NCBI GenBank assembly: GCA_018292915.2
Contig: JACVVK020000334.1
Span: 62,001 to 126,000, forward strand
From: Batillaria attramentaria
Lineage: Eukaryota > Mollusca > Gastropoda > Batillariidae
Direction: 5' to 3'
Length of the DNA: 64,000 nt
The stretch's first letter is position 1; the number at the start of each line of letters is the position of its first letter. Both the position numbers and the translations under genes were made by a program. Shown here in pieces: positions 55,507 through 64,000 of this stretch. The notes under the pieces are model-generated. The model ran no database searches. It saw nothing but the letters and a program-made list of their open reading frames with translations, and was not told where the DNA came from.

Positions 55507-55816
55507 AATTTATATAGCTCATCAGCAAATTGACCCTCAAATGTTATTAACCAATCAAAATAAATTATACACACCGCTGGTGACTTTATGAAGCTACCAT
55601 CAACAAAAACCTGACGATACGGAAGCAAAAATCAGCGTTGGTCGGGGGGGCATACAAGACCATCGCTGTGACGATTACAAAGTTAAAGGGGAAAAAATGA
55701 AAAAATAAGAAACGAAGAGAAAAACAACAACAACAACAACAACAACAACCGACTTGCATTTTCATGAATACAGAAGGGAATACATATCACTGACCTCACC
55801 GGGTACAAAAGACCGT

Positions 55817-56901
55817 TTAGCACCTTGTCACAATGCTCTGTGTAGTTCCCTCATTATCGGTAAACAAGTCCTCTGAAGCGTGTCGGTGCCTGAAGTTCCG
55901 TCGTCCCATCCAGTCGCCACGATGTCCTCCGCGCACACCACTTATTGTTGGGTCTCTGTGTGGGCGGGATGACAGACTCTGTAAATCGGTCTGGGATTCT
56001 ATTTCATGTATCTTATTGTTTCTGTTGTCTTTGACGAAAATTTTTCCGTTCTTCGACCAGGCACGTTCCACACCAGGGTGGTTCCTGCAGGCCATGAGAA
56101 GCGAATATCTTGCACTCGTGAGGTCCTCTGCTATCCCTATACCAGTGCACCAGTTTTTTTTTTTTTTTTTCCTGTTCTGGACCACCGCCTGAAGTGAACG
56201 CCTCGAGACAAAGCGTGCGATGATGGGTCTCGGCTTGGCGTTGTCCTCATCGTCACTGTCCTCAGGTCTCTTCCTCCGGCCGATCCTGTGAGCAATCTCC
56301 AGGTCCTCAGTCTTGGTGTATCTCAGGCCCAACTTGTTTTTAACAATGTCAAGCACCTTGCCCTCGCAGGTCGCGGCTGTCTCTCGCTCTTCCTCGCGCA
56401 CACCAAAGATTCGAACGTCATTCCTTCTCGTATACTGCTCCAGTGCTTCGCTTTTCTTCCGTGCTACAGCTGCCTCATGTTTTGCCTCCTAGAGCTAGTT
56501 TAGTTCGAGGTTAGACTCTAACCCGGGGCTAAAATCCCTAACCTCGACTTCTACATGCGGAGCCTGTTCACAGTACGGAAATGTTCAGGGGTAGACACCA
56601 AGCCACTTCCGTCCCCGCCAGCCCTTGTTTGTATCTGTTTCTTGGCAGGTTTCTTGTCGCTTTCTACTGTCTTACACGGGGTCGCAGTGTTTTCCTCCTT
56701 CTCGCTCGAATGCTCCAGGCTTGAGTTTCCCGAGCTGTCTTGGGTCTTTTTACGTTTGGCTGAGCGCTCGCCTTTGTTGACCATGTCGCTGGTGGTCTCC
56801 CTGCATGGCGCTGTCCCGTGATCGTGTCGACCGTGTTGATTTTCGATGAATGCAGGCGATCTATTCTGGTATCCAATTCTTCTCATTTTTGACATTGGCA
56901 C
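55817..56901 (-). pseudogene. L1/Tx1-like LINE ORF1 (transposase_22-type RNA-binding protein)
   Basis: The N-terminal part (56901-56551) is basic and low-complexity with a Met start. After a break around 56440-56550 the frame resumes with a coiled-coil end ('KKSEALEQY'), then the RRM-like opening 'RRNDVRIFGVREEE', 'LEIAHRIGRRKRP', 'RPIIARFVSRR', 'GIAEDLTSARYSLL' and 'NGKIFVKDNRNNKIHEI', ending at 55817. This order is that of L1-type ORF1p: coiled coil, RRM, C-terminal domain. In L1-type elements it forms RNA-binding trimers with the LINE transcript. A short inverted repeat (gaggttag/ctaacctc, 56509-56544) sits at the break. Confidence 0.75.
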
Positions 56902-56904
56902 TGT

Positions 56905-57900
56905 CAGCAGCTTGGCGCATCACATGATGCAACTCATGTCCCTGGTCGCTAATTAGCCGTTAATGAGCAGTTTGATGACAGAGACGATAGATTCGCATGT
57001 GAACGCCGTCTGAGAGGTGCTCACTCTACATTCTGATTATTTAGAAATGAGCCTGCGGGGGGGGGGGGGGGGGGAGGGAGGGTCTTCCCTTGTCAGACTG
57101 AAGAGTCTCAACCTGCGCGTTGTATTATAAAACACACAACTGGAGAATCACTTAGCGGATCAATAAGTATATAAGTATTTCTTATTATATAGGAACAATG
57201 CCTCAACACTCTCGGACTCATTACAAGCAAGATCTAGTTCCGACAATAGTTCGACCGTCAATAATAACATGAAGTACTAATAGCCGTCTTATTTATCTTG
57301 CTCGGATGCCCTGTGCTTATTCTGTAATTACGTACTACCACAACAACCGTTGTAATGTTGTTTTTTTTTTCAAATGTAAACAAACCGAACATACCAAGAC
57401 AGTTAGTGCACTCCCGGCCGCCACGATAAAAAGTTCATGACAATCATGGGGACTATACTCATTTAGCACGACGTACGTAACAAAGTGACAAAGGGAAATA
57501 ATCCATTTCTACAAGACACTAGGATCAAACCCACATACACGACTCACTATATTATGTAATCACGAAACCTCTAAAAGCCGTGTCCAACAAAATCACTGCG
57601 CAAAAACAGCTAGATGACCGAATGTTCAATGTTCTGGAACATTCTATGTGACGCCTCGTAAGACAAGGCAGGTGTGAACGCGTCACGATGTAACGACGTC
57701 ATAAGCAGGGGATTTCCCCGAAAACCGTTATAAAAAGGCATATCATGACAATTATTGTTATTTTTAGCATTTGGGAAATTCTTCACAATATATATACAGA
57801 GTAAACACATATGGTTATAGACACGCGAACATACTGAAAAGATGTGTATCCGCTACCCTCCCCCCCCCCCCCCCACCTAAAAACGCAAAGCAAAAAAGGG
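56905..57900. other. Unassigned stretch
   Basis: A G-run at 57058-57074, a T-run near 57360 and a C-run at 57859-57875. No gene-like signal. Confidence 0.5.
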
Positions 57901-57906
57901 ATTTGA

Positions 57907-58050
57907 AAGGAGAAAAAATTCCAAAGACCACCATCACCACCAGGAAGGTTACAGACACTAAGGATAAAGCTAACAGGTGTACAGCTAAGTACATTTCAAT
58001 ATTGTCAATCAACGTGCATGGTTTACAAGCTACAGTCATGTTGTACACTG
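57907..58050 (+). repeat. LINE-like endonuclease-start fragment, LTR element insertion target
   Basis: Nearly identical to 37621-37763. The match runs to 'ttgtacactg' and is interrupted exactly where the LTR begins at 58051. Confidence 0.6.
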
Positions 58051-58568
58051 TGTCACAGAAGTGACTGTGTGTATGCGTGTGTGTTTGTGTGTAAGGTGCG
58101 CGTGGGTGCGCGTGTGGCTCGTGTTTCATATCTAGTGTGTTACTTTCTTGGTTCTGTGTTGGGGTTAGTAAAGTTCATAGATTTCACGTGTGGCCACTGC
58201 CAGGTAGTGAGTAGTAGGAGTTAGTGTAGTGAGGGGGTGAGTAGATTTCTTCAGTGCGGGTTGGGACTTGGCGGCGGCTGGCAGGCAGGGTCTATCGAGT
58301 ATACTTTTCTTTTCTAACCACCTGTATTTCTGGTCCTTTTCTTCTCTTTCTCTCTGCTATCTAATGTAATAGGGAAGTAGGTTAGGCCTTGTTTCATAGT
58401 GTGCGTCGTTGTTGTAATTGTTTCTTGTCTTTATTTCTTTATTAAATTCCTTGTTTCTCATCAGTATTGCTCTGTGTTGTTCTTTTATCTGTTTATTGTC
58501 GTGTTGTGCTCATCGGGGACTCGCTTCGCCATCGCTCCTCCACGCCAACCTTGTGACGGCGTGTGACA
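58051..58568 (+). repeat. 5' LTR, 518 bp
   Basis: Starts TGTCACA and ends TGTGACA, a perfect 7-bp terminal inverted repeat with TG...CA ends. The left boundary is confirmed by loss of homology with the repeat at 37621-37763. It includes a T-rich region and an ATTAAA at 58441-58446 that may be the polyadenylation signal. Confidence 0.85.
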
Positions 58569-58569
58569 T

Positions 58570-58588
58570 TGGTGGCAGCGGTGGGATT
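58570..58588 (+). promoter_or_regulatory. Primer-binding site, complementary to tRNA-Leu 3' end
   Basis: TGGTGGCAGCGGTGGGATT, starting two bases after the LTR. Its complement is the acceptor/T-arm 3' end plus CCA of a eukaryotic tRNA-Leu (AAG type, as I recall it: ...AATCCCACCGCTGCCA-CCA), perfect over 19 nt. Confidence 0.85.
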
Positions 58589-59681
58589 TTCTCCGGTGGG
58601 TACAGCACATGTTTTGTTTGTCAGTGTCTCTCCAGTTTACACTAACCCTATCTAGAAAGTTAGAGTAGGCTTTTGTCTCGGGAAGTCCTGCTTGCTGGTC
58701 GTCAGTCATCGGTCTCAGGCGGGAGAGTGACACGCACTCAGGCACCAGAGCCTAGCCAGACCAGAGGCTGAAGGTCACCCCGCAACAGCAGCAGCATGCA
58801 CCAGCTGGCCTTTGTTCACCAGGCCGGTTGACCGTCACGACGTCAGGCGTCCCACAACATCACGTCTATCGGGTGCGCCAGTACGCAGCTCGAACACCTG
58901 CACAACCCTGGGCTGCACTTCGATCTTCACGGCTCTCGCTCTCAGTCTCCGGCTCTCCACCTCTGATGACCCAGTCGTCTGCGAGGTGTCACTACGCCGC
59001 TTCGTCCGAAGTTGGAGGCGCGTGGCCTCTTCTACAAGCGCACAGTCGACTCTGTTGAAGACGGCGCGAGCCGAGCACCCGGACGGGGCGTACGTCACGC
59101 TTCCAGTCGCCTTCGTCAGTCGTCGCTGAAATCGTCAGTCTCATCGTATCCAGTCAGACGTCACGACCTGGGTCGGTTTCCACGGAGTCTTCAGGATCTC
59201 CAGGATCTCATGTCCGTGGTTGGGTGACACTCACACGGCGTCTCCCGGCGTTGTGCAGCTTTACGTCACCTGCTGCACGTCGCGTTTTGTCTTCGGATCC
59301 ACCGCGCCTGTCCACAGGTCCGCCATCATCTTTCTTCAGCTACGTTGGGGCTACAGCTGCCGGCCCTTGACCACCTTCACCGTGAGGGATTGTCTCTCCG
59401 CTGACTGTACAGTGTCATCCCCAGACAGCGGTAAGACTATGATTCCTGTCACCATCCACAGGATCACAGATGAAGCTGTAGTGTCAGTACTAATAGTGCC
59501 TATACCTTAACTTGTCGGTGTGGTCAATTATAATTGATTCTGATGGTTTATGTAGCTGTTTATGTACGTCCCTATGCTTGTCCCTATATTTTCACGGCGG
59601 TAAATTGTGGAAAAAGTGTGCCCTCTATCCTGTTGCTGTTCAGTCATACTTTTGCCATTTATACTTTTAGTATCTGTCACC
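58589..59681 (+). other. Retrotransposon leader (5' UTR)
   Basis: About 1.1 kb between the primer-binding site and the likely gag start. It presumably holds the packaging signal. Short open frames (for example 58812-59129) show no domain. Confidence 0.6.
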
Positions 59682-62600
59682 ATGTCCTCATTAGAGTTAG
59701 CACTGAAGCTAGGACTGTCAAAAGATGAGTTCTTAGAGTTACAAAGACAGGAGAGGGAGGAACGGGCTGCAGAAAGGGAAGCTAAAGTGAGGGCGGCGGA
59801 GTTAGAAAGGGAAGCTAAAGTGAGGGCGGCTGAGTTAGAAAGGGAAACACAGAGACTTGCCGCTGAAGAAAAGGCAGCAGAGAGAGCTTTTGAAGAAAAA
59901 AGGCAGGCTAGAGAGAGTGTTGATGCTGATAGGGAGATGGAAGAGAAAGAAAAGGAGAGGGCCTCACAGTACTTTCTCTTGGACAAACAGTTAGAACTGA
60001 AGAGGTTAGAGTTAGAGCACATTCGTATTCAGGCAGAAACAGGCCAGGTTCAGGGTCAGAGAGATGCATCAGGCGTAGGAGCAGCGTACAAAGGTCCTTT
60101 TATACCAAGCTTTCGCGAAGGTGAAAATGTGTCAGCATATTTCACGACCATTGAGAGACTGTTTACAGTGTACAAGTGGGACCAGGACACTTGGGCTACT
60201 CGCCTCATCCCGCTGTTATCCGGCAAGGCCCGTGAAGCTGTGGTTAGACTCTCGCCTGCGGACTCATTAGACTTTCAGAAAGTCAAGGCAGCAGTCTTCC
60301 GCCAATATGAACTCACCGCGGAAACGTATCGTGCCAAGTTCAGGGGAGCGCGACGCCGTCCAGACGAGACTTTCAGGCAGTATTATACTCGTATACAGGC
60401 GTTCTTCGACATGTGGGTTGAAATGGAGAACGTGGAGAACTATGACAGCTTGAGCGACCTCCTGATGAGAGAGCAGATGGTGGAGAATGCTTCACCGGAC
60501 ATGAAGGCCTTCCTCCGTCAGTGGAAGCCAAAGACGGCTGAGGAGATGGTCACCCTAGCCGATAACTTTCTTGATGCTCATAAACCACGAGGTCCATTCA
60601 AGCCGAGTGCCAGTGCACATGCGGCTGGTGCTCAGGTGGGTGGCCGTGATAAAGTTCAGGCAACCACATCTAACCGTCTACGCTGCTTCATATGTGGCTC
60701 CCCTAACCACCTAAAAAGGTCGTGCCCAAAAGCAAAGCAAGAAGGTTCAACTACGTCGGCCAGCGACGGATCCACTCCAGCAAAAGAGGGGCATTCTTCT
60801 TCAGGACCCAAAACAAATAAAGTCGGGTGCTGCCTTGCCTCTCTGACAAGCAGGTCAGTAGTTGGGTTGGTTGGCGACTGTCAGGCGGAATTTTTTCGGG
60901 ACTCTGGTTGTGACACTATCATAGTGCGCGAGTCGCTCCTGCCGAAAGACTCCTTTACAGGGAGAATACGGACAGTCCGGCTGGCTGATGGGAGTAGAAT
61001 CACGGCCAGGGAAGCAGAGGCAGATCTGTCTTCTGATATCATTAGTGGGAACTACAGAGTATTAACCCTCCCCAACCCCTTATGGGACGTGATAGTTGGA
61101 ACTGTGTCAGATTTGCATCTAGAACCAGTGGTTGAGGGTTCGGACGCGATGCTTGCCGCTGTACGAACCAGAGCTCAGCACGCAAAAGCGAAAGTTGCAA
61201 GCCCTGAAGATAAGCTGAAGATTCCAGAGGTGGACACTACTGGTCTGGGCAACAAGGCTTCACTGGTAATTGAGCAGAAATCGGACCAAACGTTGAACTC
61301 AGTTCGCCAGAAAGTGACGTCATCATCGTCCCCTGTAGATAGAGGTCGAGCAATATTTTATGTGGAAGATGGTATCCTGTCTCGGAAGTATCGCACAGCA
61401 AAGGGGATCGATCGGGAAGTAGTGCAGATCGTAGTCCCGAGTCGACATAGGGAAACGCTCATCCAGACAGCTCATGACTTGCCGTTTAGCGGCCATCAAG
61501 GGGTCGAAAACACAAAGAGGAGACTTCTTGAACACTTCTACTGGCCGGGCGTCTTCAAGGATGTTCAGTCCTACTGTCGTTCTTGTCCTGTTTGTCAAAA
61601 GACTGTGCACAAGGGTAGGGTACGGCCAGTGTGTCTGATTCAGCCCCCGGTTGTTGGCGTTCCTTTTGAGAAAGTCGCCATTGACATTATAGGCCCTTTG
61701 CCACGTTCTTCTAAGGGAAACAACTGTGTACTTACCATCATTGATTACAGTACGAAGTACCCAGAGGCAGTTCCTTTGCCCAACCAAGAGGCATCTACAG
61801 TAGCTGAAGCCCTGCTCGGGGTGTTCAGTAGGGTGGGCCTTCCAAACGAGCTGTTGTCAGACAAAGGGTCGAACTTCATGTCGGCTCTCATGACTGAACT
61901 GTGTAGACTGTTGCAGGTCAAGAAACTCAACACCTCGCCATATCATCCCATGGCGAATGGTGCCTGTGAACGTCTGAACGGTACGATTAAGACCATACTA
62001 CGCAAGCTGTGTGGTAAGAGAGCCAAGGCTTGGGACAGATACTTACCGTTTGCGCTTTTTGCCATCCGAGAAATGCCGAATTCCACTACTGGCTTCTCCC
62101 CCTTTGAACTGCTCTATGGTCGTGCGGTACGCGGGCCACTGGAGGTGTTGAAAGAAGGCTGGCAAGCCAAACCAGGGGTAGACACCAGTGTAGTGACTTA
62201 CCTGATAGAGATGAGAGAAGCGATGAGGGAGATGACCGAAGTGGCGGAGGGGATGCAGGAGAAGGGGCGTTCTCGCCAGAAACGGTACTATGACAAGAAC
62301 GCCCGAAATAGGAAGTTCGTGATCGGGGACAAAGTGCTCGTCCTGCTTCCTACTTCCACCAACAAACTACTGGCTCAGTGGCAGGGTCCGTTCGAGGTTC
62401 TACGTGTCGTCAGCCCGGTCGACTACGAGGTACAGATGGGCCCGCATCGGACGTCGGTCCTCCATGCCAACTTACTCAAGCGTTGGGTCGATCGGCCTAC
62501 GTCAGTTGAACCTAATCGTTGTGCTGTCATTGTCGGGAAGGAAGAGACCGAGTCTAATATTCCTCTGCCCAATCTTACAGTAGCTGACTCATCGGAGCTG

Positions 62601-63998
62601 GACAAGGTCCACTTCTGTGAACAGTTGCAAGGCGAAGACAAGGCACGGATTAGGCAAGTTTGCGAGAACTTTAAGAGCGTATTCGACTCGAGGCCAGGCA
62701 GGACCCACTTGATACAGCATAGGGTCAACACAATCACTGAGGAACCGTGTAGGCAGAGACCTTATCCCATCCCGTTCGCTATGTCAGAGACTGTTGGCAA
62801 GGACATTGATGCGATGCTTGAAGCCGGCCTCATCCGAAAGTCGGAAAGCTGTTGGGCTGCTCCGATTGTGTTGATCAAAAAGGGGGATGGAACGGTTAGG
62901 ATGTGTGTAGACTACAGAAGGTTGAACTCTGTGACTGTAGCAGATCCATATCCCATGCCTAGAATACAAGATATTCTAGCGCGGCTTGGTTCGGCCTCTT
63001 GCTTTAGCAAGCTTGATCTTACAAAGGGTTACTATCAGATACCCCTCCATGAGGACGCCATTGTCAAATCAGCATTTGTGACGCCAGGTGGACATTACGA
63101 GTTTCTCGTTATGCCGTTCGGGATGAGAAATGCAGCGGCTACATTCATGAGGCTCATGGACCAGGTTCTGAACGATGTCCCGGGTGTGTTCGCTTACATG
63201 GACGATGTGCTGGCAGCAACTGAATCGATAGCCGATCACTCGCGGTGTCTCGTGGTGGCTCTCGAGAGACTAAAAGACGCGCGTCTCACAGCAAAACCTG
63301 AGAAATGCTTCATAGCATACCCTGAGGTTGAGTTCTTAGGCTTTCTGCTCAAAGGAGGCTTAGTCGGGACGCAAGAGGCTAAGGAAGACTTGATACAAGC
63401 TATACCTGTGCCTGCTACCAAGAAGGCTGTAAGGTCGTTCTTAGGGTTAGTGTCCTTTTACAGGAACTTCATTCCCCATTTTTCCGCCATCGCGGCCCCA
63501 TTGTCAGACTTGACCAAGAAAACCAAGCCCAATACAGTCATCTGGACTCAGGAATGTGAAGAGGCTTTCGTGGCGCTGAAGAACGCCTTGGTGAACAAAC
63601 CGGTGCTTCACACTCCGGACATGTCATTGCCTTTCGTGCTCCAGACGGATGCCAGCGATACAGGACTAGGTGCAGTGCTTCTGCAAGTGAAAGACAGTCA
63701 GAGAGTGCCGGTAGAGTTCCGTAGTCGCAAGTTGAACGCTGCTGAAGCACGGTACTCTACGGTAGAGAAGGAATGCCTTGCTATAGTTTGGGCAACCAGC
63801 ATATTCCGCCAGTATCTGTTAGGAAGACATTTCCTGATTGAGAGTGATCATCAGCCGTTGTCGTGGCTGAGTCAGGTCAAGGACACAAACCGCAAGCTGC
63901 TGAGATGGAGCTTGGAGCTCCAGGAGTTCGATTATGAGGTGAAGTACGTACGCGGAGAGGCCAACGTGCTGGCCGATGCTTTGTCGCGACTGAATTAG
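59682..63998 (+). CDS. Gag-Pol polyprotein, order gag-PR-IN-RT-RH
   Basis: A 1438-residue frame from the ATG at 59682 (gtcaccATGt). The open frame begins 25 codons earlier, but this Met has the better context. Counting from 59607: charged coiled coil about 40-150; gag capsid-like region about 165-330; CCHC knuckle C360-C363-H368-C373; retropepsin D432-S-G; integrase zinc finger H623/H630/C660/C663; integrase catalytic D693, D752, E788 (D-x35-E); a GPY/F-like 'WQGPFEV'; RT with 'VDYRRLN', D1137 and YMDD 1197-1200; RNase H D1348, E1389, D1414, ending at 'ADALSRLN'. All catalytic residues examined are present and there is no internal stop. Gag and pol share one frame without a shift or stop. It makes the particle and enzymes for retrotransposition in the cytoplasm and integration in the nucleus. 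Confidence 0.9.
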   Translation: MSSLELALKLGLSKDEFLELQRQEREERAAEREAKVRAAELEREAKVRAAELERETQRLAAEEKAAERAFEEKRQARESVDADREMEEKEKERASQYFLLDKQLELKRLELEHIRIQAETGQVQGQRDASGVGAAYKGPFIPSFREGENVSAYFTTIERLFTVYKWDQDTWATRLIPLLSGKAREAVVRLSPADSLDFQKVKAAVFRQYELTAETYRAKFRGARRRPDETFRQYYTRIQAFFDMWVEMENVENYDSLSDLLMREQMVENASPDMKAFLRQWKPKTAEEMVTLADNFLDAHKPRGPFKPSASAHAAGAQVGGRDKVQATTSNRLRCFICGSPNHLKRSCPKAKQEGSTTSASDGSTPAKEGHSSSGPKTNKVGCCLASLTSRSVVGLVGDCQAEFFRDSGCDTIIVRESLLPKDSFTGRIRTVRLADGSRITAREAEADLSSDIISGNYRVLTLPNPLWDVIVGTVSDLHLEPVVEGSDAMLAAVRTRAQHAKAKVASPEDKLKIPEVDTTGLGNKASLVIEQKSDQTLNSVRQKVTSSSSPVDRGRAIFYVEDGILSRKYRTAKGIDREVVQIVVPSRHRETLIQTAHDLPFSGHQGVENTKRRLLEHFYWPGVFKDVQSYCRSCPVCQKTVHKGRVRPVCLIQPPVVGVPFEKVAIDIIGPLPRSSKGNNCVLTIIDYSTKYPEAVPLPNQEASTVAEALLGVFSRVGLPNELLSDKGSNFMSALMTELCRLLQVKKLNTSPYHPMANGACERLNGTIKTILRKLCGKRAKAWDRYLPFALFAIREMPNSTTGFSPFELLYGRAVRGPLEVLKEGWQAKPGVDTSVVTYLIEMREAMREMTEVAEGMQEKGRSRQKRYYDKNARNRKFVIGDKVLVLLPTSTNKLLAQWQGPFEVLRVVSPVDYEVQMGPHRTSVLHANLLKRWVDRPTSVEPNRCAVIVGKEETESNIPLPNLTVADSSELDKVHFCEQLQGEDKARIRQVCENFKSVFDSRPGRTHLIQHRVNTITEEPCRQRPYPIPFAMSETVGKDIDAMLEAGLIRKSESCWAAPIVLIKKGDGTVRMCVDYRRLNSVTVADPYPMPRIQDILARLGSASCFSKLDLTKGYYQIPLHEDAIVKSAFVTPGGHYEFLVMPFGMRNAAATFMRLMDQVLNDVPGVFAYMDDVLAATESIADHSRCLVVALERLKDARLTAKPEKCFIAYPEVEFLGFLLKGGLVGTQEAKEDLIQAIPVPATKKAVRSFLGLVSFYRNFIPHFSAIAAPLSDLTKKTKPNTVIWTQECEEAFVALKNALVNKPVLHTPDMSLPFVLQTDASDTGLGAVLLQVKDSQRVPVEFRSRKLNAAEARYSTVEKECLAIVWATSIFRQYLLGRHFLIESDHQPLSWLSQVKDTNRKLLRWSLELQEFDYEVKYVRGEANVLADALSRLN

Positions 63999-64000
63999 GA

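Larger units (their letters stand above)
58051..64000 (+). mobile_element. Gmr1-type LTR retrotransposon (gypsy-like with copia-like pol order), right end outside window
   Basis: Contains a 5' LTR (58051-58568), a primer-binding site (58570-58588), a leader and a single uninterrupted gag-pol frame ending two bases before the window end. Pol order is protease, integrase, reverse transcriptase, RNase H. The RT and integrase are of Ty3/gypsy type, so this is the arrangement described for Gmr1-like elements. No envelope-like gene is seen before the window ends. The 3' LTR and second target-site copy lie beyond 64000. The intact frame suggests a young copy that may be active. Confidence 0.85.

Noticed and set aside
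58812..59510. Short frames in the retrotransposon leader as an accessory gene
   Set aside because: No recognisable domain, overlapping frames in both strands, and the location fits an untranslated leader.
59528..60022. Minus-strand frame of 164 codons opposite gag
   Set aside because: It is the antisense shadow of the charged coiled coil: Ser/Leu-rich composition mirrors the Glu/Lys/Arg codons.
62300..62480. Chromodomain after integrase
   Set aside because: The region shows a GPY/F-like module but no aromatic-cage pattern of a chromodomain, and it sits before RT rather than at the polyprotein end.

Overview
The window is a repeat-dense nuclear segment from a marine invertebrate. A lophotrochozoan, most likely a mollusc, is my best guess from the mix of tRNA-headed SINEs, Tx1-like and jockey/CR1-superfamily LINEs, a Gmr1-type LTR retrotransposon, long CA/CT microsatellites and a spliced gene with GT-AG introns. 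Nothing in it is bacterial.

One host gene can be assembled with confidence. It lies on the minus strand at 41255-48934 and has five exons whose splice phases all agree (0, 2, 2, 1), giving a 930-residue protein. The protein has a T/S/P/V-rich mucin-like N-terminus, a PD-(D/E)XK (NERD-like) nuclease core and a superfamily-1 (UvrD-like) helicase. A paralogous first exon lies at 2463-3656, also on the minus strand, at the left edge, so the rest of that copy would be outside the window. Introns and the last exon of the complete copy hold tandem arrays, and two of these (a 108-bp and a 34-bp array) appear to have grown out of the gene's own splice donor and final coding motif.

Layout: 1-3656, paralog A, with a 2.07-kb terminal-inverted-repeat element inserted downstream of its exon 1. 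4.1-5.7 kb, a dead LINE. 5.7-7.2 kb, a pogo/Tigger-like non-autonomous element full of microsatellites. 8.48-17.59 and 20.29-29.12 kb, a direct segmental duplication that carries a LINE ORF1 with an SGNH-esterase domain. It differs between copies by an inverted-repeat-bounded segment, a 1130-bp deletion and a minisatellite expansion. 18.2-20.1 kb, a Tx1-like LINE (minus). 30.5-35.0 kb, a second jockey/CR1-type LINE split by a 1572-bp solo LTR. 35.4-41.3 kb, six tandem arrays and LINE fragments. 41.3-48.9 kb, the nuclease-helicase gene. 49.8-52.0 kb, a second, inverted copy of the terminal-inverted-repeat element. 54-56.9 kb, a Tx1-like LINE with its ORF1. 58.05-64.0 kb, an apparently intact LTR retrotransposon with pol order protease-integrase-RT-RNase H, i.e. 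the Ty1/copia-like order inside a Ty3/gypsy-type element.

All calls come from reading the sequence. No database search was possible, so family names rest on visible motifs and boundaries are accurate to a few bases unless stated as exact.
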